NCBI GenBank assembly: GCA_040506705.1
Contig: JBEVWG010000066.1
Coordinates: forward strand, 6,337-70,336
From: Thiodiazotropha sp040506705
Lineage (GTDB): Bacteria > Pseudomonadota > Gammaproteobacteria > Chromatiales > Chromatiaceae
Direction: 5' to 3'
Length of the DNA stretch: 64,000 nt
The position numbers and the translations under genes were made by a program. Below are positions 42,605 to 51,194 of this stretch, in pieces (position 1 is the stretch's first letter; each line of letters starts with the position of its first letter). The notes under the pieces are model-generated. The model made no database searches, was not told where the DNA came from, and saw only the letters and a program-made list of their open reading frames with translations.

Positions 42605-43438
42605 CTAGGACTTAAGCCTGTATGAGATGCCCCCATGACCTACCTTCATCTCAAACCGATTGGTTAATTGATTGATAGATTCTGTGGAGCCGAGAAAAAG
42701 ATATCCCCCAGGATTGAGAATATCAGCCATGCGATTAACGATATCTTTTTTCAGTTCATTGGAAAAATAGATCAGAACATTGCGACAGAAAATCACATCG
42801 AAACGCCCCATCACCTGATAGTTGTCAGCAAGATTCATTGGCCTGAAACTGACCCGGCGTTTGATCTCCGGTTTGACCTCAATACAATCACCTTGAGGGG
42901 TGAAAAAGCGATTTTTCTGTTCGGCAGTCAAGCCGCGCTCAACAGACAGACCACAGTAGACACCCGCTCTGGCCTCATCTAAAACTTTGCTGGAGATATC
43001 AGTGGCCTGAATTTGAACCTGTCGAGCCTGCCCCTTCATTGCCTGATATTCATCTGCAATCATACTGATGTTATAGGGTTCCTGACCACTGGAACAGGCA
43101 GCTGACCAGATGCGTATCGCACCACCCCGTTGCTGATTCAGATCGGGAAGGATTGTCTCCTTCATCAGAATATAGTGTCCGATATCCCGAAACCAAAAGG
43201 TTTCATTGGTTGTCATGGCATCGATGACTTTAACCTTCAATCGGGAATGAATGGGAGATTTGATCTGCTTCAGCAGTTCACCGAGAGAGGCAACTCCTGC
43301 CTCCTTCATAACGCCACCCAAACGGCTCGAAACAAGGTACTCTTTGCCATTTCCCAGCAGGATTCCGCACGCCTGCTGCAGAAAATTCTTAAACGCCTCA
43401 TAATCTGCCGGCGAAATAGCCGCTGTTCGGTTGTACAT
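42605..43438 (-). CDS. cheR: chemotaxis protein methyltransferase CheR
   Basis: Methylates glutamates of chemoreceptors using SAM. The 277 residues comprise an N-terminal helical domain (YEAFKNFLQQACGILLGNGKEYLVSSRL) and a Rossmann-type SAM domain. The latter has IRIWSAACSSGQEPY (motif I), ATDISSKVLDEARAGVY, FDVIFCRNVLIYF, and GGYLFLGSTESI. It follows cheV with a 41-base gap on the same strand and lies beside the flg genes as in Pseudomonas. Confidence 0.96.
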   Translation of the reverse strand: MYNRTAAISPADYEAFKNFLQQACGILLGNGKEYLVSSRLGGVMKEAGVASLGELLKQIKSPIHSRLKVKVIDAMTTNETFWFRDIGHYILMKETILPDLNQQRGGAIRIWSAACSSGQEPYNISMIADEYQAMKGQARQVQIQATDISSKVLDEARAGVYCGLSVERGLTAEQKNRFFTPQGDCIEVKPEIKRRVSFRPMNLADNYQVMGRFDVIFCRNVLIYFSNELKKDIVNRMADILNPGGYLFLGSTESINQLTNRFEMKVGHGGISYRLKS

Positions 43439-43479
43439 AGTAGTATCTTGTTATTCAGCTGTATGAATAAGGCTAGCGT

Positions 43480-44397
43480 TTAAGAAATATCTTTCAGACG
43501 CTTAGTTACTGTTGAAACCAACTCGTCCGGCATAAACTTAGCGAGAAAATGGTTGGCTCCAACCTTTTTAACCATACTCTCATTGAATACACCACTTAAT
43601 GAAGAGTGAAGAATAACATACAGGTCAGTCAGCTTCGGATTTTCTCGAATTGCGCTCACTAGGGAGTAACCATCCATCTTTGGCATCTCAATATCCGAAA
43701 TCACCATCGCAAGCCAGTCACTCACCTTACCCTCTTCAGACCAGCTTTCAAGGTGCTTCAAAGCCTCTTTGCCATCCTTTGCAAGGATCGCCTCCAGCCC
43801 GATCTCTTCAAGCACCTTCTTGATCTGATTACGAGCTACCATCGAGTCATCCACAACCAAGGCTTTAAAGGCTGTAACATCCGCACCTTCTACGTCTATC
43901 GGCTTGGTGATCTCTTCATCAATCCCCAAAACTTCACTCAACACCTTTTCAACATCGATTATCTCTATCAAATCACCTTCAATTTCGGTGACTGCAGTCA
44001 TATAACTGTTCCGACCCACCCCTTGTGGTGGAGGGAGTATATCCTCCCAATGGGTATTGACAATTCGCTCCACGTTACCGACAAGGAAGGCCAGCAACCG
44101 CCGGTTGTATTCGGTGATGATAATAAAATAGTCTTTGGCATTGCCCATCTTCGGTCCGCCAATGGCATGACAAAGATCCATGACCGGGATGTTGTTGCCA
44201 CGTATTGAGGCGACTCCCCTTATATTCTCATGGGAACCAGGCAGTGCAGTTAGAGGTGGACACTGAACCACCTCCTTCACCTTGAAGACGTTAATGCCAA
44301 AAATCTGACGCCCTGATAGACGAAACAGCAGTAATTCGAGACGATTCTGTCCAGCCAGCTTGGTTCTTTGGTCAACACTGTCTAACATTGACGCCAT
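43480..44397 (-). CDS. cheV: chemotaxis coupling protein CheV (CheW plus receiver domain)
   Basis: Couples receptors to CheA with built-in adaptation. From the ATG at 44397, which has GAGGTG before it, the protein has 305 residues. Residues 15-160 form a CheW domain (LFRLSGRQIFGINVFKVKEVV; GVASIRGNNIPVMDL). The C-terminal 130 form a response-regulator receiver with ALVVDDSMVARNQI and the phosphoacceptor Asp in VISDIEMPKMDGY. A TTG 15 bases upstream could extend it but is less likely. cheR follows. Confidence 0.95.
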   Translation of the reverse strand: MASMLDSVDQRTKLAGQNRLELLLFRLSGRQIFGINVFKVKEVVQCPPLTALPGSHENIRGVASIRGNNIPVMDLCHAIGGPKMGNAKDYFIIITEYNRRLLAFLVGNVERIVNTHWEDILPPPQGVGRNSYMTAVTEIEGDLIEIIDVEKVLSEVLGIDEEITKPIDVEGADVTAFKALVVDDSMVARNQIKKVLEEIGLEAILAKDGKEALKHLESWSEEGKVSDWLAMVISDIEMPKMDGYSLVSAIRENPKLTDLYVILHSSLSGVFNESMVKKVGANHFLAKFMPDELVSTVTKRLKDIS

Positions 44398-44508
44398 TCT
44401 CTGACACCTCAATCTAGTGATATATATTGAATTTCATCAATAGATATGGCGGCTTGCAGGCCTCGACCTTTAGGCTTAATAAATTCAACAGCCATATCCA
44501 TTTATCCA

Positions 44509-44524
44509 CGGCACATTGCTTGCA
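44509..44524 (+). promoter_or_regulatory. sigma-54 promoter of flgA
   Basis: CGGCACATTGCTTGCA has GG and GC exactly ten bases apart, a perfect TTGCA -12 box and a five-of-six -24 box. It lies about 30 bases before the flgA ATG. Confidence 0.75.
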
Positions 44525-44555
44525 TAGTTTATTGGCAAATAGGTGGAGATACAGA

Positions 44556-45269
44556 ATGATCAATCCGAAAGCACTAGGACTCAGAATACTGCTGGGACTG
44601 CTCCTGGCAGGATCTGCCTCTGCCCAGCCCACGGATAATGAACATCAGTCCCATCAATCCATTGCTGATGCAGCCAGAGACTACTTACAATCGACTCTGA
44701 CCCAGGATGTAGCAGGAGCAACCATAAAAATCTCCTCCTTGGATCATCGACTCAAATTAAAGCAATGTGAAACTCCTCTGGAGGCTTTCAGCCCCCCTGG
44801 TGGCGTCAAGCTGGGACGCACCTCTGTAGGCGTCAGATGCGCCTCCCCTGCCCCCTGGTCACTCTATATATCTGCCAATGTAGGCATTCAGGCCCCGGTC
44901 GTCTTTGCCGTCAGAGACCTGCCCAGAGGAGAGGCGATCGACAGTAAAGATCTTAAAATAAAAATATCCGATACCAGCCACCTGCTCCGCGGATATTTTG
45001 AGTCTGTTGACGAAGTGGTGGGACAGACCCTGAAGCGAACTCTGCGCAGAGGCCAGGTTGTCACCCCATCGATGCTGGTAGTAAGAAAAACCATAAAACG
45101 GGGAGACCAGGTAACCATTCTGGCAGGCTCTGGTGGTATCCAGGTGCGAATGCAAGGCAAAGCCATAAAACAAGGCAACCCTGGAGATCTGATTACGGTA
45201 GTGAACAGCAAGTCAAAGAAGAAGATTGAGGCACGAGTTGTATCAAAGGGATTGGTGATGGTCGACTGA
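44556..45269 (+). CDS. flgA: flagellar P-ring assembly chaperone FlgA
   Basis: Periplasmic chaperone for FlgI. The ATG at 44556 (MINPKALGLRILLGLLLAGSASA) has AGGTGGAG seven bases before it and supplies a signal peptide; a longer frame begins at 44427 but runs through the promoter. The 237 residues include an SAF-type domain (FAVRDLPRGEAIDSKDLKI) and the ending VNSKSKKKIEARVVSKGLVMVD typical of FlgA. It diverges from cheV. Confidence 0.94.
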   Translation: MINPKALGLRILLGLLLAGSASAQPTDNEHQSHQSIADAARDYLQSTLTQDVAGATIKISSLDHRLKLKQCETPLEAFSPPGGVKLGRTSVGVRCASPAPWSLYISANVGIQAPVVFAVRDLPRGEAIDSKDLKIKISDTSHLLRGYFESVDEVVGQTLKRTLRRGQVVTPSMLVVRKTIKRGDQVTILAGSGGIQVRMQGKAIKQGNPGDLITVVNSKSKKKIEARVVSKGLVMVD

Positions 45270-45299
45270 AGTCTGTTACACAGAAATTCGATCTATGAT

Positions 45300-45326
45300 T
45301 TAAGTTGCATTAACATAAGACGATAT
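45300..45326 (+). promoter_or_regulatory. sigma-28 (FliA) promoter of flgMN
   Basis: TTAAGTTG is followed after exactly 11 bases by GACGATAT. Each box matches six of eight consensus positions. It lies 33 bases before the flgM start and would let FliA drive its own anti-sigma factor. Confidence 0.65.
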
Positions 45327-45358
45327 TAGCTTTGTATACATCTCATTGAGGTAGCACG

Positions 45359-45682
45359 ATGCCCATTCAAATCAATAGTCTTTCAAGCCGGAATCTGAAA
45401 GGAACGGGCAAGAGCGGCAAAAGTGGCAAGACACAAAGCACAGGGAAGGCCGGCGGAAGCAAAGCCCCGTCAGCAGCTGCAGCAACTTCAGGCGGCGATC
45501 GCCTCGATCTAACCGGTGATGCAGGAAAACTACAGGAACTTGAGGGAAGAATCGCCAATATGCCAATTGTTGATGCGCAGAAGGTCGAAGCCGTGCAACA
45601 AGCCCTTGCGAATGGAAGTTTTACTATCGATCCTAAAACAGCAGCCGACAAAATGCTGGCTATGGAACTCTCTCTTCCTTAA
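45359..45682 (+). CDS. flgM: anti-sigma-28 factor FlgM
   Basis: A 107-residue protein that holds FliA until the hook is complete and is then exported. The N-terminus is low-complexity Gly/Lys/Ser, as in this intrinsically disordered family (SSRNLKGTGKSGKSGKTQS). The C-terminal half has the FlgM signature: GDRLDLTGDAGKLQELEGRI, then VDAQKVEAVQQALANGSFTI and K-T-A-A-D-K-M-L-A. GAGG precedes the ATG. flgN follows five bases later. Confidence 0.92.
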   Translation: MPIQINSLSSRNLKGTGKSGKSGKTQSTGKAGGSKAPSAAAATSGGDRLDLTGDAGKLQELEGRIANMPIVDAQKVEAVQQALANGSFTIDPKTAADKMLAMELSLP

Positions 45683-45687
45683 TCGAT

Positions 45688-46173
45688 ATGCAAAACAATA
45701 CTCAACATCAAACTACTTTTAGCAAGCTCCTGAATAGCGAAATTGAGCAGACTCAAACTCTGCTTGAGTTACTGAAGCGGGAATTTGAACTTTTAAAAGC
45801 CCCACCTTCAATAGCACTGGAAGAGTTGACCGAACAAAAAAAGCAGTTGCTCTTAGAAGTAGAAAAGAGCGTCTCACAGCACAATCAGCTGCTGGTTTCC
45901 CAAGGATATAGTTCTGACCGAAAGGGAAATAAAGCGTTTATTCAGCAGTGCCAGAACAGTGATCAGTTGGATCAACTCTGGCGTCAATTCTCATCACTGC
46001 TGGAAGCGTGTCAGAAACAGAATGAGATCAATGGGGGGGCAGTGCAACTGAATCAACATCAGGTCGCACAAGCTCTGGATATTCTGCGAGGTTGTGCAAA
46101 TAGTGACAAGACCTATGGTCCGGCTGGAGAGTCCCGCCCAACCACCAGCTCAAAATCACTCGGAAAGGCCTAG
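45688..46173 (+). CDS. flgN: flagellar export chaperone FlgN
   Basis: A 161-residue helical chaperone for FlgK and FlgL. The FlgN pattern is seen in LLNSEIEQTQTLLELLKREFELLKA and in the C-terminal HQVAQALDILRGC, with a trailing polar tail. It is placed directly after flgM as in most gammaproteobacteria. Confidence 0.88.
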   Translation: MQNNTQHQTTFSKLLNSEIEQTQTLLELLKREFELLKAPPSIALEELTEQKKQLLLEVEKSVSQHNQLLVSQGYSSDRKGNKAFIQQCQNSDQLDQLWRQFSSLLEACQKQNEINGGAVQLNQHQVAQALDILRGCANSDKTYGPAGESRPTTSSKSLGKA

Positions 46174-46485
46174 CGGCCCACTAGCAGACTTTCGCACCCC
46201 CCGCTCGATATAAGGTGCCCTTAATCGCAGAAATCGTCTATTTTAGAAGCAAGATACCAACGAAACACTAATACTGAGATTCATCATCGACTGTTTCAGC
46301 TATTTTCTAATTAAATTTAGTCATTTGGAGGAATCCAACGTGACCTCGCACAGCCAAAAGCACTATACTTGACGTGGTAAGGGATAGAGACCGTCACATG
46401 ATGTGATTTTTAGGCGCTAAGTGCCCAAATGGAATTTAGAAAGGAAGCCTACTAAAACACAGATCCTCAGCCTAAATCTGGAGAA
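46174..46485. other. gene-free spacer after flgN
   Basis: About 310 bases with no credible gene, repeat or strong hairpin. The GGAG ribosome site of the next gene is at its right end (46480). Confidence 0.5.
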
Positions 46486-47028
46486 ATGATGACAAGAGTT
46501 ACCCTGTTCCGCCTGTTACCCGCTGTACTGTTTCTGCTTGTCTGTGCGAGTGCAAATGCAGTGGAAATGAGGCAAAATTTCACCCTGACAGGGACCAATG
46601 GCGAGACCGGCAGTGGTTTTTTTACCTGGGATGACGCGGTTATCCTTGACGGAAGCATTCTTCCACTCGGCAGCGTTATATCCGGATCTCTCACCGTTAC
46701 AGGTGGCACCACGACAGGAGGAACTCAAACATTTGCACTTGCAGACTGGACGGTAGGCATCCTGCGTTTAACACCTGATTTCGCCGTTGATTTAAACATC
46801 TCTGCTAATAACGGAGTAACGACTCTGGCGATTTTTAACACTTATGAAACCGACGCTTCCTGGGGCTCGAGACTGACATTGATTCCTGGTGCCACTGTAT
46901 TGGCAAATCCACCAGCTAACCCACGGGCTATCCCATTACTGGACTCCCCCGGTCTAATCATCATTTCACTGCTACTGGCTTTGACCGGCCTCTGGCAAGT
47001 AAAGCGTCAATCGAGCAAGAGGTCTTGA
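46486..47028 (+). CDS. exported protein with IPTL-CTERM-like sorting tail
   Basis: A 180-residue protein of unknown function. A signal peptide (residues 1-25, ending ASANA) is followed by a beta-rich, Thr/Gly-rich body (FTLTGTNGETGSGFFTWDD). The last 32 residues are IPLLDSPG, a hydrophobic helix (LIIISLLLALTGLW), then basic QVKRQSSKR. This tripartite end matches the plan of the IPTL-CTERM signal (I-P-T-L-x-x-W-G, helix, Arg) handled by exosortase-type systems, though Trp is replaced by Pro. No exosortase is in the window. Its 3' end overlaps the convergent gene by 22 bases. Confidence 0.72.
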   Translation: MMTRVTLFRLLPAVLFLLVCASANAVEMRQNFTLTGTNGETGSGFFTWDDAVILDGSILPLGSVISGSLTVTGGTTTGGTQTFALADWTVGILRLTPDFAVDLNISANNGVTTLAIFNTYETDASWGSRLTLIPGATVLANPPANPRAIPLLDSPGLIIISLLLALTGLWQVKRQSSKRS

Positions 47029-47669
47029 CCGTCCACCTCGATACCCAGAGCTTTAAGTTTAATCAACTCTTCGGGACGATCCAGATCCCACAGTAGCGGC
47101 AGTTCACGCCAACTCCACTCCAGACTACGTAGTGCACTCCTGGTGGTTTCAGCAACGTCTTCTGTTCCCCAATTGTGGCCTCTGAATAGTTCGGCTGCTG
47201 CTGCTTTCAAACCCAACAGCACATAACCTCCATCCTGGGCTGGCCCCAATACAGCATCCTCAGTCTCCAACCAGGTAAAGGTCTGCTGTATATGATCAAC
47301 GGTCAGTGGAGGAGAGTCGACACCAATCAGCACTACCTTTCGGTAGTGACGCAGTGCTCTGTTTGCCGCATGAAACATACGCTCACCAAGATCACTTCCC
47401 TGCTGATAGTGAACTGTAAAATCACAATCTTCAGCCAGTGTTTGTATCAACGGATGAGCTTTATTCGAGCTGAGCCAAAGCTGGATTTGATAGCTTTTCT
47501 CTTTCGCCAACCAGTGGATTTCTCTTTGCAGTAAGCGGCTATAGAGTTCTGCCGCACCCTCTGCACCAAGTGCAGGAATCAATCGGGTTTTTACCTTTCC
47601 AACTTCAGGGACCTTGCTAAATACAAGCACGGCATTTGAGGGCGATGCAGTTTCATATTCAATGGCCAT
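47007..47669 (-). CDS. rSAM/selenodomain-associated transferase 1 (DUF2064, GT-A-like)
   Basis: A 220-residue nucleotidyl/glycosyltransferase-like protein of the TIGR04282 type. Its start region VLVFSKVPEVGKVKTRLIPALG has the K-x-P-x-x-G-x-V-K-T-R-L signature. IGVDSPPLTVDHI holds the acidic metal site, and VLGPAQDGGYVLLGL is the second conserved block. It is the third gene of arsS-transferase 2-transferase 1, overlapping transferase 2 by 11 bases. The donor and acceptor are unknown; the pairing with ArsS suggests arsenosugar-type metabolism. Confidence 0.88.
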   Translation of the reverse strand: MAIEYETASPSNAVLVFSKVPEVGKVKTRLIPALGAEGAAELYSRLLQREIHWLAKEKSYQIQLWLSSNKAHPLIQTLAEDCDFTVHYQQGSDLGERMFHAANRALRHYRKVVLIGVDSPPLTVDHIQQTFTWLETEDAVLGPAQDGGYVLLGLKAAAAELFRGHNWGTEDVAETTRSALRSLEWSWRELPLLWDLDRPEELIKLKALGIEVDGQDLLLD

Positions 47670-48348
47670 GACTACGATAAAATCCAGCTAAACGGGTGGG
47701 ACTGACGCCCAGCCAATAAGCAAATCGTAAACCCCACATCAAAAGAATGGTCGACACTATCCCAGCAGACTCCCAGCGACGACTGGATGTGGTCAATCGT
47801 TCACGCAAACAGTTAGGCGCTGCAATACGCTTCAGGCGACGACTGATTTCGATATCCTCCATTAATGGCTGCTGAGGAAATCCCCCGACGCTTTCGAACA
47901 GCTGTTTTTGTACAAACAACCCCTGATCGCCGGTGACGATAGCTGTCATCCTCGAGCGCCAGTTCATCATCCACGCAACCACTCGTAACAAGGGATGAGT
48001 GCCGTTAAAACGAACATCAAACCGCCCCCATAGAGCGTCAGAATCTGCAATTGTCAGTATCGCACTCTCGATACCCGGCTTGATCTGACTATCGGCATGC
48101 AAGAACCAGAGCAGATCACCATCGGCCATGGCTGCACCTGAATTCATCTGAATTGCCCGTCCAGGAGGTGAAATCTGAAACCGATCCACATAAGATTGAA
48201 GCGCAGTTGAGAGTGGCGGCTCACTACCCCCATCGACCAGAATCAACTGGTGCCCCTGGTGGCGCAGATACTGTAGATCCTGCAGCAACTTCAGCAATCC
48301 TTCTCCCTCATTCAGGCAGGGTATCACCACGCTCAACTTAATCGACAT
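47659..48348 (-). CDS. rSAM/selenodomain-associated transferase 2 (GT2 glycosyltransferase)
   Basis: A 229-residue family 2 glycosyltransferase of the TIGR04283 type. VVIPCLNEGEGLLKLLQDL is the N-terminal nucleotide-sugar fold, ILVDGGSEP the next strand, and LLWFLHADSQI contains the D-x-S metal motif. GDQGLFVQKQLFESVGGFP and PLMEDIEISRRL are the acceptor-side and catalytic (E-D) segments. A C-terminal helix (IVSTILLMWGLRFAYWLGV) suggests membrane association. It lies between ArsS and transferase 1. Confidence 0.9.
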   Translation of the reverse strand: MSIKLSVVIPCLNEGEGLLKLLQDLQYLRHQGHQLILVDGGSEPPLSTALQSYVDRFQISPPGRAIQMNSGAAMADGDLLWFLHADSQIKPGIESAILTIADSDALWGRFDVRFNGTHPLLRVVAWMMNWRSRMTAIVTGDQGLFVQKQLFESVGGFPQQPLMEDIEISRRLKRIAAPNCLRERLTTSSRRWESAGIVSTILLMWGLRFAYWLGVSPTRLAGFYRSHGH

Positions 48349-48394
48349 GGATGTATAGTATCCTCAAAGTCAAAACCGATCGGTGCGACATCGT

Positions 48395-49360
48395 TTACTC
48401 AACAAACGCACCGCCACAACTGCTTCCTTGTCCAGCGGTACACCCGTAGCAGTGCTCTGCCACCTGGATATCCAACCCCTTCAGATCCACATCGTAGAGA
48501 TCTCTCAAATGGGGTTGATAGTTCTCTGCGGATTTGAGATGGATTTTCAACATTTGATTGAAGTCGCAATCATAGAGATAACCCTGCCAATCAACACTCA
48601 ACAGGCTACGGCACATGACAGCCGCTAAATTTTCAGGCTTGTAGGCTCCTCGCAACAGATTCAGGTAGCTATTAAACTCTCCCTTGGACTGAAGCATACT
48701 GCCAAATCGTTGAATGGGCATATTGGTAATGGTGAACAGCTGATTAAATTGAATACCGAACCGCTGTTTAAGCTGAAGACGATAGTCTGCTTCCAGGGGC
48801 CCCTGGGGAGGTGGAAGTGTCGGGCCAAGAGGGTTGAAGACAAGATTCAGTATCAGGCCGCTGTCTTTTACACCGTAACCCAACCTATTGAGTTTGAGCA
48901 GCGCCTCGATACTTTGAGAATAACTGCCTTTACCCCGTTGCTGATCTACATTTTCCTCCAGGTAACAGGGCATGGATGCGACCACCTCAACCCCATGCCC
49001 GGCCAGAAACTCAGCCAGATCCTCCTGACCCGCCTCCTGCATAATCACCAAATTACTTCGATCGATCACTTCAACACCCATCTTTCGCGCCTCTTCCACC
49101 AAGTAGCGAAAATCGGGATTCATCTCTGGGGCACCACCAGTCAGATCAAGCTGTTTCAGCTGCTGCATCTCAAGAAACAGCAGTACATTCTCGATAGTCT
49201 CACGACTCATCATCTCAGTACGTTTGGGGCCTGCGTTTACATGACAGTGCACACAAGACAGGTTGCAGAGAAATCCCAGATTCACCTGCAGGGTCTCCAG
49301 CCTCTCCCGCTGAATAGCGGGAAAGGATGTAGGGCTTAGTAGATGTACCGTATCAAGCAT
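48395..49360 (-). CDS. arsS: radical SAM protein ArsS (arsenosugar biosynthesis type)
   Basis: A 321-residue radical SAM enzyme. From the ATG at 49360 the cluster-binding cysteines are Cys32, Cys36 and Cys39 (CNLSCVHC). LDLTGGAPEMNPDF is the SAM-contacting GGE-like strand, and DRSNLVI and ASMPCYLEENVDQQRG follow. The C-terminal domain ends AEHCYGCTAGQGSSCGG, the family's second cysteine-rich motif. ArsS proteins are implicated in joining a 5'-deoxyadenosyl group to dimethylarsinous acid. Two partner transferases follow. arsM is not in the window. A longer frame from 49450 has no better start. Confidence 0.88.
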   Translation of the reverse strand: MLDTVHLLSPTSFPAIQRERLETLQVNLGFLCNLSCVHCHVNAGPKRTEMMSRETIENVLLFLEMQQLKQLDLTGGAPEMNPDFRYLVEEARKMGVEVIDRSNLVIMQEAGQEDLAEFLAGHGVEVVASMPCYLEENVDQQRGKGSYSQSIEALLKLNRLGYGVKDSGLILNLVFNPLGPTLPPPQGPLEADYRLQLKQRFGIQFNQLFTITNMPIQRFGSMLQSKGEFNSYLNLLRGAYKPENLAAVMCRSLLSVDWQGYLYDCDFNQMLKIHLKSAENYQPHLRDLYDVDLKGLDIQVAEHCYGCTAGQGSSCGGAFVE

Positions 49361-49676
49361 ATTTAAATCCCGAATTGTTACTAACCACGCCCCGTCAACT
49401 GCGCATGCCAGGCTTTCAGGTAGTGGTGTTCTTTTTGAGCATAGCCACACCCTCTATTTTTAGGGCATCTGATCATGGATACGGATACGCTTCCATATTG
49501 GATGCAATTTTACTGGAATTCTGACCAATCCCATCCTTAGTCTTCCTATGGATGAACATCTCGAGCCTGATGATTCAATATCAATCATTCAACCAAAAAA
49601 CTCGACTTTATCCGTTCAAAAAATAGAAAACATCGTAGCATTTTATATCTAATACAGGGACAATAGCCTGGCGTCC

Positions 49677-49753
<77 letters not shown>

Positions 49754-49878
49754 ACTCGGCACCCAGGAAAACCTTTTAAGCTGCTGAGCCACCATCTCCG
49801 ATAGTGTCTAAATCGCTTATGTGTTTAATCAATATCAGCACTGAGTCCAACAGCCTCTGTAACAAGAGACCCTATCAG

Positions 49879-50343
49879 ATGAACCTCGTTCGAAATATCA
49901 CAAACTCTCTGACTCTCCTGCTACTACTATTCAGCCTGGGCCCTGACTGTGTGGCGGCTGCCAGCCTGCAAGGAAGAGTCATTAATGTTTTCAGTGGTGA
50001 ACAGCTCCAAGCCACCATCTCTGATGGGCGACTACGCCAGATAAAGCTGCTTGGTATCAGAGCGCCGGTAAATTCCAGACGTATCAGTGCCGATGCAAAA
50101 CAGTATCTACACATGCTTACCGCCGGCCGCGCTATATCTATCGAATACCGGGTCGTTATGGCAAACGGTGTTATACTTGGAACAGTGAAACATGGTGGCG
50201 CAGACATCGCACTGCGTATGCTTAAAGCGGGTATGGCACGCGTAGCTGACGAAGCCCATCTTGATCCCGAAACCCGACGGGGTTACCTGGCCGCAGAAAG
50301 ATTGGCAAGGGGTAGAAAAGTGGGCCTCTGGCAGCAACACTAA
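49879..50343 (+). CDS. secreted staphylococcal-nuclease-fold protein lacking catalytic residues
   Basis: From the ATG at 49879 there are 154 residues. A signal peptide (1-27, ending CVAAA) is followed by an SNase-like OB-fold. The landmarks are LQGRVINVFSGEQLQATI, IKLLGIRAPVNSRR, ILGTVKHGGADIALRMLKAGMARV and the ending A-E-R-L-A-R-G-R-K-V-G-L-W. The nuclease residues are replaced: the D-G-D-T is FSGEQ, the active Arg before L-x-G-I is Lys, the D-A-P-E is RAPV and the G-R-x-L-G Arg is Val. It is probably a binding protein rather than a nuclease. An upstream GTG at 49804 would destroy the signal peptide. Confidence 0.8.
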   Translation: MNLVRNITNSLTLLLLLFSLGPDCVAAASLQGRVINVFSGEQLQATISDGRLRQIKLLGIRAPVNSRRISADAKQYLHMLTAGRAISIEYRVVMANGVILGTVKHGGADIALRMLKAGMARVADEAHLDPETRRGYLAAERLARGRKVGLWQQH

Positions 50344-50377
50344 TTTATGAAAGTCTGCGTTGAGAGGAGACTATCAG

Positions 50378-50653
50378 ATGGGTAAAAAATCAAAAAAAAC
50401 CAAGCAAGAGCTTGAGGATAAGAGCAAAAAAGAGAACTCGAAAAAAAACAAGATCAAGAAACCCAAAATGCATAAATCAAAGACACCAATGAACCCGCCG
50501 ACCATAGATCCTACTCTAAGGTATCAGATGATCGAAACAGCGGCTTACTATATTGCCGAAAGACATGGATTTGATCCTAGAAAATCTATCGAGGATTGGG
50601 CACAGGCTGAGCAAGAGATCGACAAGCGTCTGAAAGAAGAGAGTCAAAGCTGA
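50378..50653 (+). CDS. DUF2934-family small protein
   Basis: A 91-residue protein from the ATG at 50378, which has GAGGAG nine bases before it. The first 45 residues are nearly all Lys, Ser, Glu and Asn (GKKSKKTKQELEDKSKKENS). The C-terminal 40 match the short DUF2934 domain: RYQMIETAAYYIAERHGFDP, then IEDWAQAEQEI. No function is known. It follows the SNase-like gene by 34 bases and may be on the same transcript. Confidence 0.8.
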   Translation: MGKKSKKTKQELEDKSKKENSKKNKIKKPKMHKSKTPMNPPTIDPTLRYQMIETAAYYIAERHGFDPRKSIEDWAQAEQEIDKRLKEESQS

Positions 50654-50713
50654 TTCAGCTCTATAAGCCCAGGATAGGCACAGTGTCTGAAAGGTTAATC
50701 TAATTCAGTGATA

Positions 50714-50965
50714 TCAGGCCTTGTCAGATTTTTTTGGCGCTCTCTTTTTACTCTTACCTGATGTTTTGGACTCACTCTTGCGCAGTCGCTTGAGATTTTC
50801 ACACAGTGCACTCTCCAATGCTTTGTATACTTTTAGCTGAGCTGCCTGATAGCTCGTTTCCGGCTCTCCTACCAACTCCAGGCGCGCACCAAAATAGGCC
50901 AGATCCGCCTCCAAAGAGATCGGATTCAGATTGACCCTTAGTTTATTGTGATTTTGGCCCGACAA
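50714..50965 (-). CDS. small basic protein of unknown function
   Basis: I do not recognise this 83-residue protein. It has a short folded-looking part (LNPISLEADLAYFGARLELVG, then TSYQAAQLKVYKALESALCE) and a lysine-rich tail (KTSGKSKKRAPKKSDKA) that could bind nucleic acid or be disordered. It is convergent with the DUF2934 gene and divergent from sucA. It could be a real small gene; codon content looks like its neighbours. Confidence 0.55.
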   Translation of the reverse strand: MSGQNHNKLRVNLNPISLEADLAYFGARLELVGEPETSYQAAQLKVYKALESALCENLKRLRKSESKTSGKSKKRAPKKSDKA

Positions 50966-51194
50966 TCTCTCAGTCCTTGCTCATTGACAGATTAATTCTG
51001 TACGCTCTAATCTTAACGACTCCAGTCATTCCAAACACCTTGTCTGGTCATCTATTTACAATTTATTCTATTCTGACACAGGATGAACGAATTTTTTACA
51101 ATATCTACTGCCAAATACCCAGCCTGTGCTAACATTTACTGATAGCTGCACAAAAATAAGTTATATTTACTAGCCAATTGGTTCCAAATAGACG

